DNA from: Phyllobacteriaceae bacterium
Lineage (GTDB): Bacteria; Pseudomonadota; Alphaproteobacteria; Rhizobiales; Rhizobiaceae
DNA length: 64,000 nucleotides
Assembly (NCBI GenBank): GCA_024742765.1
Contig: JANSXT010000010.1
Span: 62,001-126,000 of the forward strand
Direction: 5' to 3'
The notes under the pieces were generated by a model, which searched no databases, was not told the DNA's origin, and worked only from the letters and a program-made list of their open reading frames with translations. Numbering within the stretch: position 1 is the first letter of the stretch; each line of letters opens with the position of its first letter. Both the position numbers and the translations under genes were made by a program. Shown in pieces: positions 47,144 to 55,917 of the stretch.

Positions 47144-47254
47144 TTATATCACATTCTTCCAGATCGGGTTTGTTATCGTCCAATCGATGCCGGCCCACCG
47201 GACAGCGGGTCCGACAGATTGCCGGCGGCTTCGGATCAAACGGGAGGAAGTTCC

Positions 47255-48385
47255 ATGTCAGCCAGAACACTCGCATTGGGCGTTGCTTTCGCAACGCTGG
47301 CCAGCAGCACCGCATTTGCCCAAGGGTATGAGGGTGTTCCGCGCACCTATCTTTGGAACCCGGACGTCGAAGTCTGCTTCAAGGACACGGCGGAGTTCGC
47401 CAAGGAAGGCCCCTACACGATCGGTTTTTCCAATGCCGGGCTGGGCGATAGCTGGCGCGTTGTCATGCAGCACTCGGTCATGCGGGCGGCTGCCGAGAAC
47501 TCGGACCAGATCGAACGCCTGATCATCACCGATGCCGGCCATGACGATGCAAAGCAGGTCGCCGACATCCAGGATCTGGTGTCGCAGGAGATCGACCTTC
47601 TGCTCGTGTCGGCCAACACCCAGCAGGCGCTCGATCCCGCCATCAGCCGTGTCATGCGGCGCGGGATTCCGGTCGTCATGGTCGACCGCCGCATCGCCTC
47701 GGACAATTTCGTGACCTTCGTGACCGCATCCGATGCGATGATGGGCCGGATGTTCGCGCAATGGATCGTCGAAAAGCTGGATGGTGAAGGCAATGTGATC
47801 ATGCTCGCCGGTCAGGCCGGCTCCAGCCCGTCGGAAAACCGCGAGGGCCCGGCGCGCCAGGTCTTTGCCCAATATCCCGGCATCAACGTGCTGGAGACCG
47901 TCTATTCGGACTGGTCGCCGGTCAAGGGCAAGCAGGTCATGCAGGCCATGATCGCCAAATATGGCGAAGACATCGACGCGGTCTGGTCGGCGCACGGTCT
48001 TCAGACGCCCGGCTCGATCGAGGCGTTCCTTGAAGCGGGCTATGCCTCCGACGACATTCCGATCCACACCAATTCAGACGTCAATGGCGGGCTGCAGCTT
48101 GCCCTCGAACACGGCATTCCGATGCTCGAAGTCGGCTATCCGCCGGCCATGGGCGGCGTCAGCCTGGGTGTCGCGCTCGACGTGCTCCAGGGCAACCCGG
48201 TGCCGTGCATCTACGAGATCAACGCGCAGATCGCGGTGACCGAGGGCGACGAGACCGCTTCGGTCAAGGCCGACCTGTGGGTGCGGGACATGGTCGTTGC
48301 CGATGGTGCCGCCGATCTTCTGATCACCGGCGGCATGGGTCCGGACTACGACCCGACCACCTACTCGGTCGATTACCCGAACTGA
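47255..48385 (+). CDS. Periplasmic sugar/polyol-binding protein (CUT2, RbsB-like)
   Basis: 376 residues with a signal peptide (TLALGVAFATLASSTAFAQ). The mature protein is a type I periplasmic binding protein: YTIGFSNAGLGDSWRVVMQH, LLLVSANTQQALDPAISRVM, GIPVVMVDRR, GNVIMLAGQAGSSPSENREG. GNPVPCIYEINAQIAVTE near the end is typical of the ribose/inositol/autoinducer-2 subgroup. Ligand not readable from sequence; pentoses, inositols or other polyols are typical. The ATG follows GGGAGGAAG. It heads the twelve-gene operon. Confidence 0.9.
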   Translation: MSARTLALGVAFATLASSTAFAQGYEGVPRTYLWNPDVEVCFKDTAEFAKEGPYTIGFSNAGLGDSWRVVMQHSVMRAAAENSDQIERLIITDAGHDDAKQVADIQDLVSQEIDLLLVSANTQQALDPAISRVMRRGIPVVMVDRRIASDNFVTFVTASDAMMGRMFAQWIVEKLDGEGNVIMLAGQAGSSPSENREGPARQVFAQYPGINVLETVYSDWSPVKGKQVMQAMIAKYGEDIDAVWSAHGLQTPGSIEAFLEAGYASDDIPIHTNSDVNGGLQLALEHGIPMLEVGYPPAMGGVSLGVALDVLQGNPVPCIYEINAQIAVTEGDETASVKADLWVRDMVVADGAADLLITGGMGPDYDPTTYSVDYPN

Positions 48386-48446
48386 TCCTCCCTGCACTGC
48401 GGGGGGCGCGCGATGCGCTCCCCGGCTTTTTCGAAGGGACAATCCA

Positions 48447-49946
48447 ATGCTCACGCTCACCGGCATTCAAAAATCGTTTCCCGGCGTCAAGGCGCTCAGC
48501 GACGTCGATTTCGAAGTGCGCGCCGGCGAGGTCCATGCGCTGGTCGGCGAAAACGGCGCCGGCAAGTCTACCCTGACCAAGATCATCGGCGGTGCCTATA
48601 CGCCCGACGGCGGAACCATCACCTATGACGGGGCCGCGCGCCGATGGGGTGACCCGGCGGCAGCCAAGGCGGCGGGCATCCACATCATCTACCAGGAGTT
48701 CGTGCTCTTCCCGCATCTCAGCGTGGCCGAGAACATTTTCAAAGGCAACGAGAAGAAGACAGCATTCGGCCTGATCGACCATCGCGCGACCCGCAAGGCA
48801 GCCGAAGAGATCATCGCGCGCCTCGGTGTGCGCATCGATGTCGACGAACGCGCGGGTGCCCTGTCGGTCGCCGACCAGCAGATGGTCGAGATCGCCAAGG
48901 CGCTGATCCACGACGTCAAGCTGCTCATCCTCGACGAACCGACAGCGGTTCTGTCCGAGCCGGAGGTCGAATTGCTGTTCGATCTCGTCCGCACGCTCCG
49001 GAGCGAGGGTGTCGGCGTCATCTACATCTCCCACCGGCTCGACGAGATTTTCGAACTGTGTGATCGCGTCACGGTGCTCAAGGACGGCCAGAATATCGCC
49101 ACCCGCCCGATCGGCGACACCGACCACGATGAACTGGTGTCGCTGATGGTTGGCCGGGAGATCGAGAACTATTTCCCGCCCAAGGCGACGGCGATCGACA
49201 TGGCCGCACCGCCGGTCCTGCACCTGCGCAACATTTCCGTGCCCGGCCGCGTCAGCAACGTGACGCTGAACGTCCAGCCCGGTGAAATTCTCGGGCTCGC
49301 GGGGCTGATCGGCGCCGGACGGACCGAACTCGCCCAGGCGGCGTTCGGCGTGATCGAGCATGATGGCGGCGAGGTCTTCGTCCACGGCCAGAAAATCGAT
49401 CCCGTCACGCCCCGCGCGATGATCAGGGCCGGCGTCGGCTACGTCACCGAGGACCGCAAGGGTCAGGGCCTGTTCATGAACCTTGATGTCGCCCGCAATG
49501 TCACCGGCGCGTCGCTCGGCGAGTTCGTCTCCGGCTGGATGATCTCAGGGCGCCAGGAGATCAGGGCGGCCGAGACCGAGATCGACAATTTCGCCATCCG
49601 GTGCCGTGGGCCTCTCGGCGACGTCGACAAACTGTCCGGCGGCAATCAGCAGAAGATCATTTTCGGGCGCTGGACGCGCGCATGCCATGCCGCGCTCGTG
49701 CTCGACGAGCCGACCCGCGGTGTCGATGTCGGCGCCAAGGCGGAAATCTACAAGATCATGCGGAGCCTGGCCAATGAGGGCATCGGCATTCTGATGATCT
49801 CGTCGGAGCTTCAGGAAGTGGTCGGCATGTCCGATCGCGTGGCGGTGATGCGCGAAGGCGCGCTGAGCGGCCTGCTCGAAGGGCCGGAGATCAGCGAAGA
49901 GAACATCATGCATCTGGCCGCCCAGACCGACCGGGAGGCCGCGTGA
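48447..49946 (+). CDS. Sugar ABC transporter ATPase, two-domain (RbsA-like)
   Basis: 499 residues with two fused ABC domains, the CUT2 hallmark. Domain 1: Walker A VGENGAGKSTL, signature LSVADQQ, Walker B LLILDEPTAVL, H-loop ISHRLDE. Domain 2: degenerate Walker A GLIGAGRTEL (normal for this class), signature LSGGNQQK, Walker B ALVLDEPTRGVDVG. YVTEDRKGQGL is characteristic of RbsA/XylG. It follows the binding-protein gene by 61 bases; its TGA overlaps the next ATG by one base. Confidence 0.93.
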   Translation: MLTLTGIQKSFPGVKALSDVDFEVRAGEVHALVGENGAGKSTLTKIIGGAYTPDGGTITYDGAARRWGDPAAAKAAGIHIIYQEFVLFPHLSVAENIFKGNEKKTAFGLIDHRATRKAAEEIIARLGVRIDVDERAGALSVADQQMVEIAKALIHDVKLLILDEPTAVLSEPEVELLFDLVRTLRSEGVGVIYISHRLDEIFELCDRVTVLKDGQNIATRPIGDTDHDELVSLMVGREIENYFPPKATAIDMAAPPVLHLRNISVPGRVSNVTLNVQPGEILGLAGLIGAGRTELAQAAFGVIEHDGGEVFVHGQKIDPVTPRAMIRAGVGYVTEDRKGQGLFMNLDVARNVTGASLGEFVSGWMISGRQEIRAAETEIDNFAIRCRGPLGDVDKLSGGNQQKIIFGRWTRACHAALVLDEPTRGVDVGAKAEIYKIMRSLANEGIGILMISSELQEVVGMSDRVAVMREGALSGLLEGPEISEENIMHLAAQTDREAA

Positions 49947-50920
49947 TGTCTAACCCCGCCCTGCCCGGCCGCTCCAACCTGCGTCGTGCGCTGTCGTCCA
50001 ATGGCGCGCTGCTCGCGGTGATCGCGCTGCTGATCCTTCTGGTTCTGGTCGGCGCCGGTCTGAACGACCGGTTCGCCACCGTCTCGAACCTGACCAATGT
50101 CTTTGAACAATCGGCCGGCCTTGGCCTGGTGAGCCTTGGCCAGACGCTGACCGTGCTGACCGCCGGCATCGACCTGTCGGTCGGCTCGATGATGAGCCTG
50201 ATCTCGACCCTGGCGTCGGGACTGATCGACGGCGATCTTGCGCGCGCGGCCTGGGTGATCCCGGCGCTGCTCGTGTTGGCCGCGGCCATTGGCGGCGGCA
50301 ACGGCCTGCTGATCCACTGGCTCGGCGTCCACCCGTTGATTGTTACGCTGGGCACCGGAACCGTTATGCAGGGCGTCGTGCTGCTCTATAGCCTCACGCC
50401 CACCGGCGCGATGCCGTTCGAACTGGAATGGATCGCCTACGACCGGTTCCTGGGTCTGCCGATCGGCGCGACGATCACCGTCCTGCTGTTCGTGCTGGTC
50501 GCACTGATGCTGCGCTACACGACGATCGGGCGCGATGTCTATGCCTATGGCGATGATCCCGAGGCCGCGCGCCTGATGGGCATCAGCCAGCGAAAGGTGC
50601 TGATCTTCGTCTATGCGATGTCCGGCTTCTTCGCCGGTCTCGCCGGCCTTTACCTGTCGATCCGCTTCGGCATCGGCGATCCCTATCAGGGCCAGAACTA
50701 TACCCTCGCCTCGATCACGCCGGTCGTCGTTGGCGGCACCATGCTGACCGGCGGCCGCGGCGGGGTCATCGGCACGCTGTTTGGCGTCCTTCTGGTGTCG
50801 CTTCTGAACAATCTTCTGAACTTCCTTCAGGTGTCGACCCATCTGCAGCTTGTCGTCCAGGGCCTGATCATCATTGCGGCCGTGTCGATCTACATCGAGA
50901 GAAAGCGGGGGCTGGCATGA
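49946..50920 (+). CDS. Sugar ABC transporter permease (RbsC-like) 1
   Basis: 324 residues with eight to ten membrane helices. The BPD_transp_2 signatures TVLTAGIDLSVGSMMSL and GRDVYAYGDDPEAARLMGI (EAA-like loop) are present, with VVVGGTMLTGGRGGVIGT near the end. Its ATG overlaps the ATPase stop (TGATG); a GTG three bases upstream is possible. It pairs with the next permease as a heterodimer. Confidence 0.92.
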   Translation: MSNPALPGRSNLRRALSSNGALLAVIALLILLVLVGAGLNDRFATVSNLTNVFEQSAGLGLVSLGQTLTVLTAGIDLSVGSMMSLISTLASGLIDGDLARAAWVIPALLVLAAAIGGGNGLLIHWLGVHPLIVTLGTGTVMQGVVLLYSLTPTGAMPFELEWIAYDRFLGLPIGATITVLLFVLVALMLRYTTIGRDVYAYGDDPEAARLMGISQRKVLIFVYAMSGFFAGLAGLYLSIRFGIGDPYQGQNYTLASITPVVVGGTMLTGGRGGVIGTLFGVLLVSLLNNLLNFLQVSTHLQLVVQGLIIIAAVSIYIERKRGLA

Positions 50921-51876
50921 GTGGAGCCACGCAAACCGGCGCACCCGCATTCGGCGGCGAATTCTTCGCCCGCTACGGCATCTATCTGTTCCTGGCGCTG
51001 CTGATCGCCGGCGGCGGACTGATCTCGCCGAGTTTCGTCAGCGCCGGCAACATCAACAACATGCTGGTGCAGCTCGCGCCGCTGGGCATCGTCGTCATCG
51101 GCCAGGCATTCGTGATCATCAGCCGCGGTCTCGATCTGAGCGTCGCCTCGGTGATGGCGACGGCCGCGGTGATGACGAGCCTCTATACGTCGGACAATTC
51201 CTCGGCGCCGCTGATCGTCGCAAGCGCGCTCGCGGTCGCGCTCGCAACCGGTCTCGTCAACGGCCTTTTGGTCACCAAACGCAACGTCTCGCCGTTCCTG
51301 GCAACACTCGCAACCGCGATCATGCTGCAGGGCATCCGCTTCTGGCTGACGTCCGGCGCGCCGTCTGGCAACATTCCGCCGCTTTTCAAGCAGATCGGCG
51401 CGGGAAGCCTGGGCGGCGTGCCGATCTCGCTTGTCATCTTCCTTGTCATCGCGGTCGTCTTCTGGGTCGTCCTGCACCGCAGCGCCTATGGCCGCGCGCT
51501 TTACATCGTCGGCGGAAATCCTATCGCCGGGCGGCTGGTCGGCCTGTCTTCGGACCGGGTGATCATCGTCGCCTACATGATCTCCTCGACGCTGGCTGCG
51601 ACGGCGGGGCTCATCCTGGCCGGGTTCGCCGGCGTCGTCGACAATTTCGTCGGCCGCGGCTTTGAACTGGATTCGATCGTCGCAGCCGTGATCGGCGGCG
51701 TGGCGCTGTCCGGCGGCCGGGGTGGCATCGCCGGCGCCGTCGTCGGCGCCGCGATCCTGATCGCGATCTTCAACCTGGTGCTGCTGATCGGTGCGCCGGT
51801 CCAGTTCCAGATCATCATCAAAGGCGCGGTCATCGTTCTGGCCGCCGCCTTCTACGTCAAGAAATCCAAATCGTAA
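50917..51876 (+). CDS. Sugar ABC transporter permease (RbsC-like) 2
   Basis: 319 residues, second CUT2 permease. Signatures are VIISRGLDLSVASVMATAA, GRALYIVGGNPIAGRLVGL and VIGGVALSGGRGGIAGAVVG. It overlaps the previous gene by four bases (ATGA). Two distinct permeases, rather than one homodimeric RbsC, is a frequent rhizobial variant. It is followed after 10 bases by catabolic genes, tying the transported compound to the enzymes downstream. Confidence 0.92.
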   Translation: MSGATQTGAPAFGGEFFARYGIYLFLALLIAGGGLISPSFVSAGNINNMLVQLAPLGIVVIGQAFVIISRGLDLSVASVMATAAVMTSLYTSDNSSAPLIVASALAVALATGLVNGLLVTKRNVSPFLATLATAIMLQGIRFWLTSGAPSGNIPPLFKQIGAGSLGGVPISLVIFLVIAVVFWVVLHRSAYGRALYIVGGNPIAGRLVGLSSDRVIIVAYMISSTLAATAGLILAGFAGVVDNFVGRGFELDSIVAAVIGGVALSGGRGGIAGAVVGAAILIAIFNLVLLIGAPVQFQIIIKGAVIVLAAAFYVKKSKS

Positions 51877-51886
51877 GGAGGAGCCG

Positions 51887-52663
51887 ATGGCCGACGAACT
51901 CAAGGGCAAACGCGCAATCGTCACCGGCGCGGGACGCGGAATCGGAGCCGAGATCGCACGCGATCTGTCCCGCCGCGGTGCTCGCGTCATGGTCGCCGAT
52001 CTGAATGCCGACGCCGCAGAAAAGGTGGCCGGCGGCATCGAAAACGCCGCCGCCTGCGCTGTCGATGTATCCGATCGGACCAGCACCAGGGCGATGATCG
52101 ACGCCACCGTCGACGCCTTCGGCGGGCTCGATGTCATCTTCAACAATGCCGGCATCAGCCAGACCTGCCCCTTCATGGACGTCACCGACGAGGATTTCGA
52201 CCGGATCATGGCGGTCAACGGACGCGGCGTGCTGATCGGCACGCAGGAAGCGGCCCGGCAGATGATCGCCCAGGGCACCGGCGGCAAGATCATCAACACC
52301 GCCTCGATCGCCGCCAAGCAGGGCTATCCCCTGTTTGCCCATTATTGCGCATCGAAATTCGCCGTTGCGGCCCTGACGCAGGCCGCCGCGCGAGCGCTCG
52401 CCGAGCATAAGATCACGGTCAACTGCTTCGGCCCGGGCGTTGTCCGCACGGAGCTTTGGGAACAGCTCGACCGCGAGTTCATCGAGCGCGGCGTCACCGA
52501 AAAGCCCGACGAGGCGATCGACGGCTTTTCCGAGAACATCCTGCTGGGCCGCTATTCGACGCCCGAGGACATTGTTGGCGTGACGTCGTTCCTGGCTTCG
52601 CCGGCCAGCGACTACATCACCGGCCAGACCGTGATGGTCGATGGCGGCATGGTTCTGATCTGA
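51887..52663 (+). CDS. SDR family oxidoreductase (polyol dehydrogenase-like)
   Basis: 258 residues. The cofactor loop is IVTGAGRGIGAEIA, followed by ADLNAD (NAD preference), FNNAGIS, and the catalytic NTASIAAK and YCASKFAV. GPGVVRTELWEQLDREF is reminiscent of acetoin/sorbitol/glucose-type SDRs. GTAAGGAGGAG precedes the ATG. Probably oxidises a hydroxyl of the imported compound (inference from operon). Confidence 0.87.
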   Translation: MADELKGKRAIVTGAGRGIGAEIARDLSRRGARVMVADLNADAAEKVAGGIENAAACAVDVSDRTSTRAMIDATVDAFGGLDVIFNNAGISQTCPFMDVTDEDFDRIMAVNGRGVLIGTQEAARQMIAQGTGGKIINTASIAAKQGYPLFAHYCASKFAVAALTQAAARALAEHKITVNCFGPGVVRTELWEQLDREFIERGVTEKPDEAIDGFSENILLGRYSTPEDIVGVTSFLASPASDYITGQTVMVDGGMVLI

Positions 52664-52680
52664 GCCGAAGGGGAATGACA

Positions 52681-53445
52681 ATGAGACTGGAAAACAAGAT
52701 TGCCATCGTCACCGGCGGATCGCGCGGGATCGGCGCTGCGACCGTGCGCCGTTTCGTGGAAGAAGGCGCACGCGTGGCCATCTTCGACGTCCTCGACAAG
52801 GAGGGCGAAGCGCTGGCCGCCGAACTCGCCGCAGACGGTCATGACGTCGTCTACGAGCATGTCGACGTGACCGACGAGGACAATGTCAAAACCGCCATCG
52901 ATGGCGTCGCCGACAAATGGGGCGGGCTCGACATTCTCGTCAACAACGCCGCCATCGTCGGCGCGAACCTGTTCGCCCACGAACTGTCCGTCGCAGACTG
53001 GGAAAAGGTCTTTGCCGTCAATGTGAAGGGACCCTTTTTGTGCACCAAGCACACGGTCCCGCACATGAAGGCGCGCAAGAAGGGATCGATCGTCAACTTC
53101 TCGTCGATTTACGGCCTGATCGGCAATGACGATCTGCCCTCCTACCACGCCACCAAGGGCGCGGTGCTGATGATGACCAAGACGGACGCGATCTGCTACG
53201 CGCCCGATGGCATTCGCGTCAACGCGGTGCATCCGGGATCGGTCAAGACCGAGATCTTCCTTGCAGCCGCTGAATCCCATCCGCTCGGCCGCGACGGCTA
53301 CATCGCCGAGATGAGCAAGAAGCACCCGCTGAAGCTGGGTGAGCCGGTCGATATCGCCAATTGCGTCCTGTTTCTGGCGTCCGACGAGGCCGATTTCGTC
53401 ACCGGCGCAAGCCTGGTCGCCGATGGCGGCTACACGGCACAATAA
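52681..53445 (+). CDS. SDR family oxidoreductase
   Basis: 254 residues. The cofactor loop is IVTGGSRGIGAATV, with VNNAAIVG, catalytic NFSSIYGLIG and YHATKGAV, and C-terminal FVTGASLVADGGYTAQ. The ATG at 52681 is chosen because AAGGGG is 7 bases upstream; an ATG six bases earlier is too close. It is a different subfamily from the preceding SDR (about one third identical by eye), so probably a separate step. Confidence 0.87.
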   Translation: MRLENKIAIVTGGSRGIGAATVRRFVEEGARVAIFDVLDKEGEALAAELAADGHDVVYEHVDVTDEDNVKTAIDGVADKWGGLDILVNNAAIVGANLFAHELSVADWEKVFAVNVKGPFLCTKHTVPHMKARKKGSIVNFSSIYGLIGNDDLPSYHATKGAVLMMTKTDAICYAPDGIRVNAVHPGSVKTEIFLAAAESHPLGRDGYIAEMSKKHPLKLGEPVDIANCVLFLASDEADFVTGASLVADGGYTAQ

Positions 53446-53456
53446 GGAGAGATGCG

Positions 53457-54527
53457 ATGCGCGCGGTCCGTTTCCACGCGGCAAAGGACATCCGGGTCGA
53501 GGACGTGCGGGAGCCGGATGCCGGCCGGCTCGCACCGGACGATGTGCTGGTCGCTCCGGCGGTCACCGGCATTTGCGGGACCGACCTGCACGAATATCTG
53601 GCCGGCCCGATCGTGACGCCGCAGGAGCCGCACGTCTTCACCGGCGCGACCAATCCACAGATCCTCGGCCACGAATTCTCCGCCAAGGTGCTGGCGGTGG
53701 GCGATGCCGTCTCGCATGTCGCGGCCGGCGACCGGATTTCCTGCCAGCCGCTCGTCTCGCCGCGTGACGACTATTACGGAAAACGCGGCCTTTATCACCT
53801 GTCGCCATCGATGGGCTGTGTCGGGCTGAGCTGGGCATGGGGCGGCATGGCCGAAAAGGCCGTCATCAAGGACTATAGCGCGCAGCCGATCCCGGACGCG
53901 CTGACCGACGATCAGGCGGCGATGATCGAACCGGCGGCGGTCGCGCTTTACGGTGTCGACCGTGGCGGCGTAACGGCCGGATCGACGGTGCTCGTCTCCG
54001 GCGCCGGCCCGATCGGTGCCCTGACCGTGTTGGCCGCGCGCGCCGCCGGCGCGTCGCTGATCATCGTGTCCGAGCCCAATCCCAACCGCCGCCGCATCAT
54101 CGCGGAGATCGCGCCCTATGCGACCGTCGTCGATCCCGCGCGCGACGATCTGCAGCAGGTGGTCGGCGATCTGACCGAGGAATGCGTCGGCGTCGATGTC
54201 GCCCTTGAATGCGTCGGCCTTGAAGTGTCGCTCAATGCCTGCGCGGAAGCCGTGCGCCGTCAGGGCCGCGTGGTTCAGGTCGGCCTGCACATGAAGCCGG
54301 CCAGTATCGATGCGATGCTCTGGGCGCTGAAAGACATCACCATCGAGGCGACCTGGTGCTACCCGGTGCAGATATGGCCGCGGATCGCCCGGATGATCGT
54401 CGGCGGCACCTTTCCCGTCGAGAAGATCGTCACCGCGCGCATTGATGCGGATGACACCGTCGAAAAGGGTTTTGAGGCGCTTCTCGACCCGTCCGGCGAA
54501 CATCTCAAAATCCTGGTCCGGACGTGA
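53457..54527 (+). CDS. Zinc-type alcohol/polyol dehydrogenase (MDR) lacking structural-zinc cysteines
   Basis: 356 residues of the medium-chain dehydrogenase family. Catalytic-zinc ligands are Cys40 (GICGTDLHEYLAG), His72 and Glu73 (GHEFSAKV). The Rossmann motif is VSGAGPIGALTVLAA. The 2,3-butanediol/threonine/sorbitol dehydrogenase group is the closest by layout. The four-cysteine structural-zinc lobe is missing: the loop reads PLVSPRDDYYGKRGLYHLSP. ATAAGGAGAG precedes the ATG. Confidence 0.85.
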   Translation: MRAVRFHAAKDIRVEDVREPDAGRLAPDDVLVAPAVTGICGTDLHEYLAGPIVTPQEPHVFTGATNPQILGHEFSAKVLAVGDAVSHVAAGDRISCQPLVSPRDDYYGKRGLYHLSPSMGCVGLSWAWGGMAEKAVIKDYSAQPIPDALTDDQAAMIEPAAVALYGVDRGGVTAGSTVLVSGAGPIGALTVLAARAAGASLIIVSEPNPNRRRIIAEIAPYATVVDPARDDLQQVVGDLTEECVGVDVALECVGLEVSLNACAEAVRRQGRVVQVGLHMKPASIDAMLWALKDITIEATWCYPVQIWPRIARMIVGGTFPVEKIVTARIDADDTVEKGFEALLDPSGEHLKILVRT

Positions 54528-54530
54528 GCG

Positions 54531-55625
54531 ATGACCATGACTGACAATCCCGTTGCACTTGTTGTCGGCGCCACCGGCCTGTCCGGAGGCCACCTCGCAG
54601 AACGCCTCAAGAACGAGGGCTGGACCGTCGTGACGCTGTCGCGTGGCGCGTTCGACGCCCCCTGGTCCGACCGCCATATCGCCGCCGATCTCGAAGACGC
54701 CGATGCCAGCCGCGCAGCGCTTGCCGATGCAGGCGATGTCAGCCATGTCTTTTACTGCACATGGTCGCGCCAGGACACCGAAGACGCCAATGTCCGCGTC
54801 AACGGCGCGATGATCCGCAACCTGTTCGCGGGGCTCGAACAGGCGCCGCTGCGCCATGCGGGTCTTGTGACGGGCCTCAAACACTATCTCGGCCCGTTCG
54901 AGGATTATGCGACTAGCGCGCCGCAAACGCCGTTTCTGGAAAGCCAGCCCCGCCTGCCCGGCCCGAACTTCTACTACGAGCAGGAAGACGTGCTGTTTGA
55001 AGCCGCAGCGCGGCGCGGCCTGACCTGGTCGGTCCACCGGCCGCACACGATGATCGGCTACGCGCTGGGCAACGCCATGAATATGGGCGTCACGCTGGCG
55101 GTCTACGCAACAATCTGCCGCCACACCGGAAAGCCCTTCCTCTATCCCGGGTCGCAAGCCCAGTATCACGGCCTCACCGACATCACCGATGCGCGGATCT
55201 TGGCCGACCAGATCCTCTGGGCCGCAACGGCGGACGGCGCGCAGGACCGCGCCTACAACATCGTCAATGGCGACATTTTCCGGTGGAGCTGGATGTGGGG
55301 CGAAATCGCCGGCTATTTCGGTCTGGATTCGGCCGGCTGCCCACCAACGCCGCAGCCGCTGGAGGATCAGATGGCCGACGCATCGGCGGTCTGGTCCGAT
55401 CTGGTCGCCGCCAACGGTCTTAAGGACCTACCCGTCGAGCGGCTGGCATCCTGGTGGCACACCGATGCCGATCTCGGTCGCGAGATCGAATGCGTGACCG
55501 ACATGGCCGAGAGCCGCCTGCGCGGTTTCGATGGCTATCGCAGTTCGCGCCAGAGCTTCTTTGACGTGTTCGACCGGCTCATCGCCGAGAACATCATCCC
55601 CGATCCCAAACGCAAGGAGAACTGA
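54531..55625 (+). CDS. PRISE-type NAD(P)H enone reductase (atypical SDR)
   Basis: 364 residues of the progesterone-5-beta-reductase/iridoid-synthase-like family. The cofactor loop is VVGATGLSGGHLAERL. The family-specific catalytic pair is present: Lys117 in VTGLKHYLGPFEDY and tyrosine at 148-149 in NFYYEQEDVLFEAA. SVHRPHTMIGYA is another signature. PRISE enzymes reduce the C=C bond of conjugated enones with NADPH; in bacteria their natural substrates are mostly unknown. In this operon an unsaturated cyclohexenone-like intermediate is a possible substrate (inference). It begins 3 bases after the previous stop. Confidence 0.82.
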   Translation: MTMTDNPVALVVGATGLSGGHLAERLKNEGWTVVTLSRGAFDAPWSDRHIAADLEDADASRAALADAGDVSHVFYCTWSRQDTEDANVRVNGAMIRNLFAGLEQAPLRHAGLVTGLKHYLGPFEDYATSAPQTPFLESQPRLPGPNFYYEQEDVLFEAAARRGLTWSVHRPHTMIGYALGNAMNMGVTLAVYATICRHTGKPFLYPGSQAQYHGLTDITDARILADQILWAATADGAQDRAYNIVNGDIFRWSWMWGEIAGYFGLDSAGCPPTPQPLEDQMADASAVWSDLVAANGLKDLPVERLASWWHTDADLGREIECVTDMAESRLRGFDGYRSSRQSFFDVFDRLIAENIIPDPKRKEN

Positions 55626-55629
55626 TCCC

Positions 55630-55917
55630 GTGCACTATGTGATCCATTGTCTGGATAAGCCCAACTCGGTGCAAAAGCGTCTCGACCACTATGACGCGCA
55701 CAAGGCGTATCTCGCCGAGGCGCCGGTCAAGACCGTGATCTCCGGACCGCTGCTGGCCGACGACGAGGAAACGATGATTGGCTCATGCTTCGTGGTCGAA
55801 GCCGGCACGCTGGCCGAGGTCGAGGCCTTCAACCGCGCCGATCCGTTCCATGCCGCCGAGCTTTGGGGCCAGGTGTCGATCCGTCCGTTCAGCAAGCGCG
55901 TGGACAATCGGCAATGA
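55630..55917 (+). CDS. YciI-family protein (candidate lyase/dehydratase)
   Basis: 95 residues, GTG start 4 bases after the previous stop. A ferredoxin-like fold is expected: HYVIHCLDKPNSVQKRLDHYDAHKAYL with candidate catalytic His20/His24, VISGPLLADD, SCFVVEAGTLAEVEAFNRADPF and GQVSIRPF. The His and the Asp of the ADPF segment correspond to the YciI dyad. A YciI-family member, TftG, removes HCl from chlorinated hydroxyquinol in 2,4,5-T degradation, so the association with a hydroxyquinol pathway is suggestive. Four-base overlap with the next gene. Confidence 0.85.
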   Translation: MHYVIHCLDKPNSVQKRLDHYDAHKAYLAEAPVKTVISGPLLADDEETMIGSCFVVEAGTLAEVEAFNRADPFHAAELWGQVSIRPFSKRVDNRQ

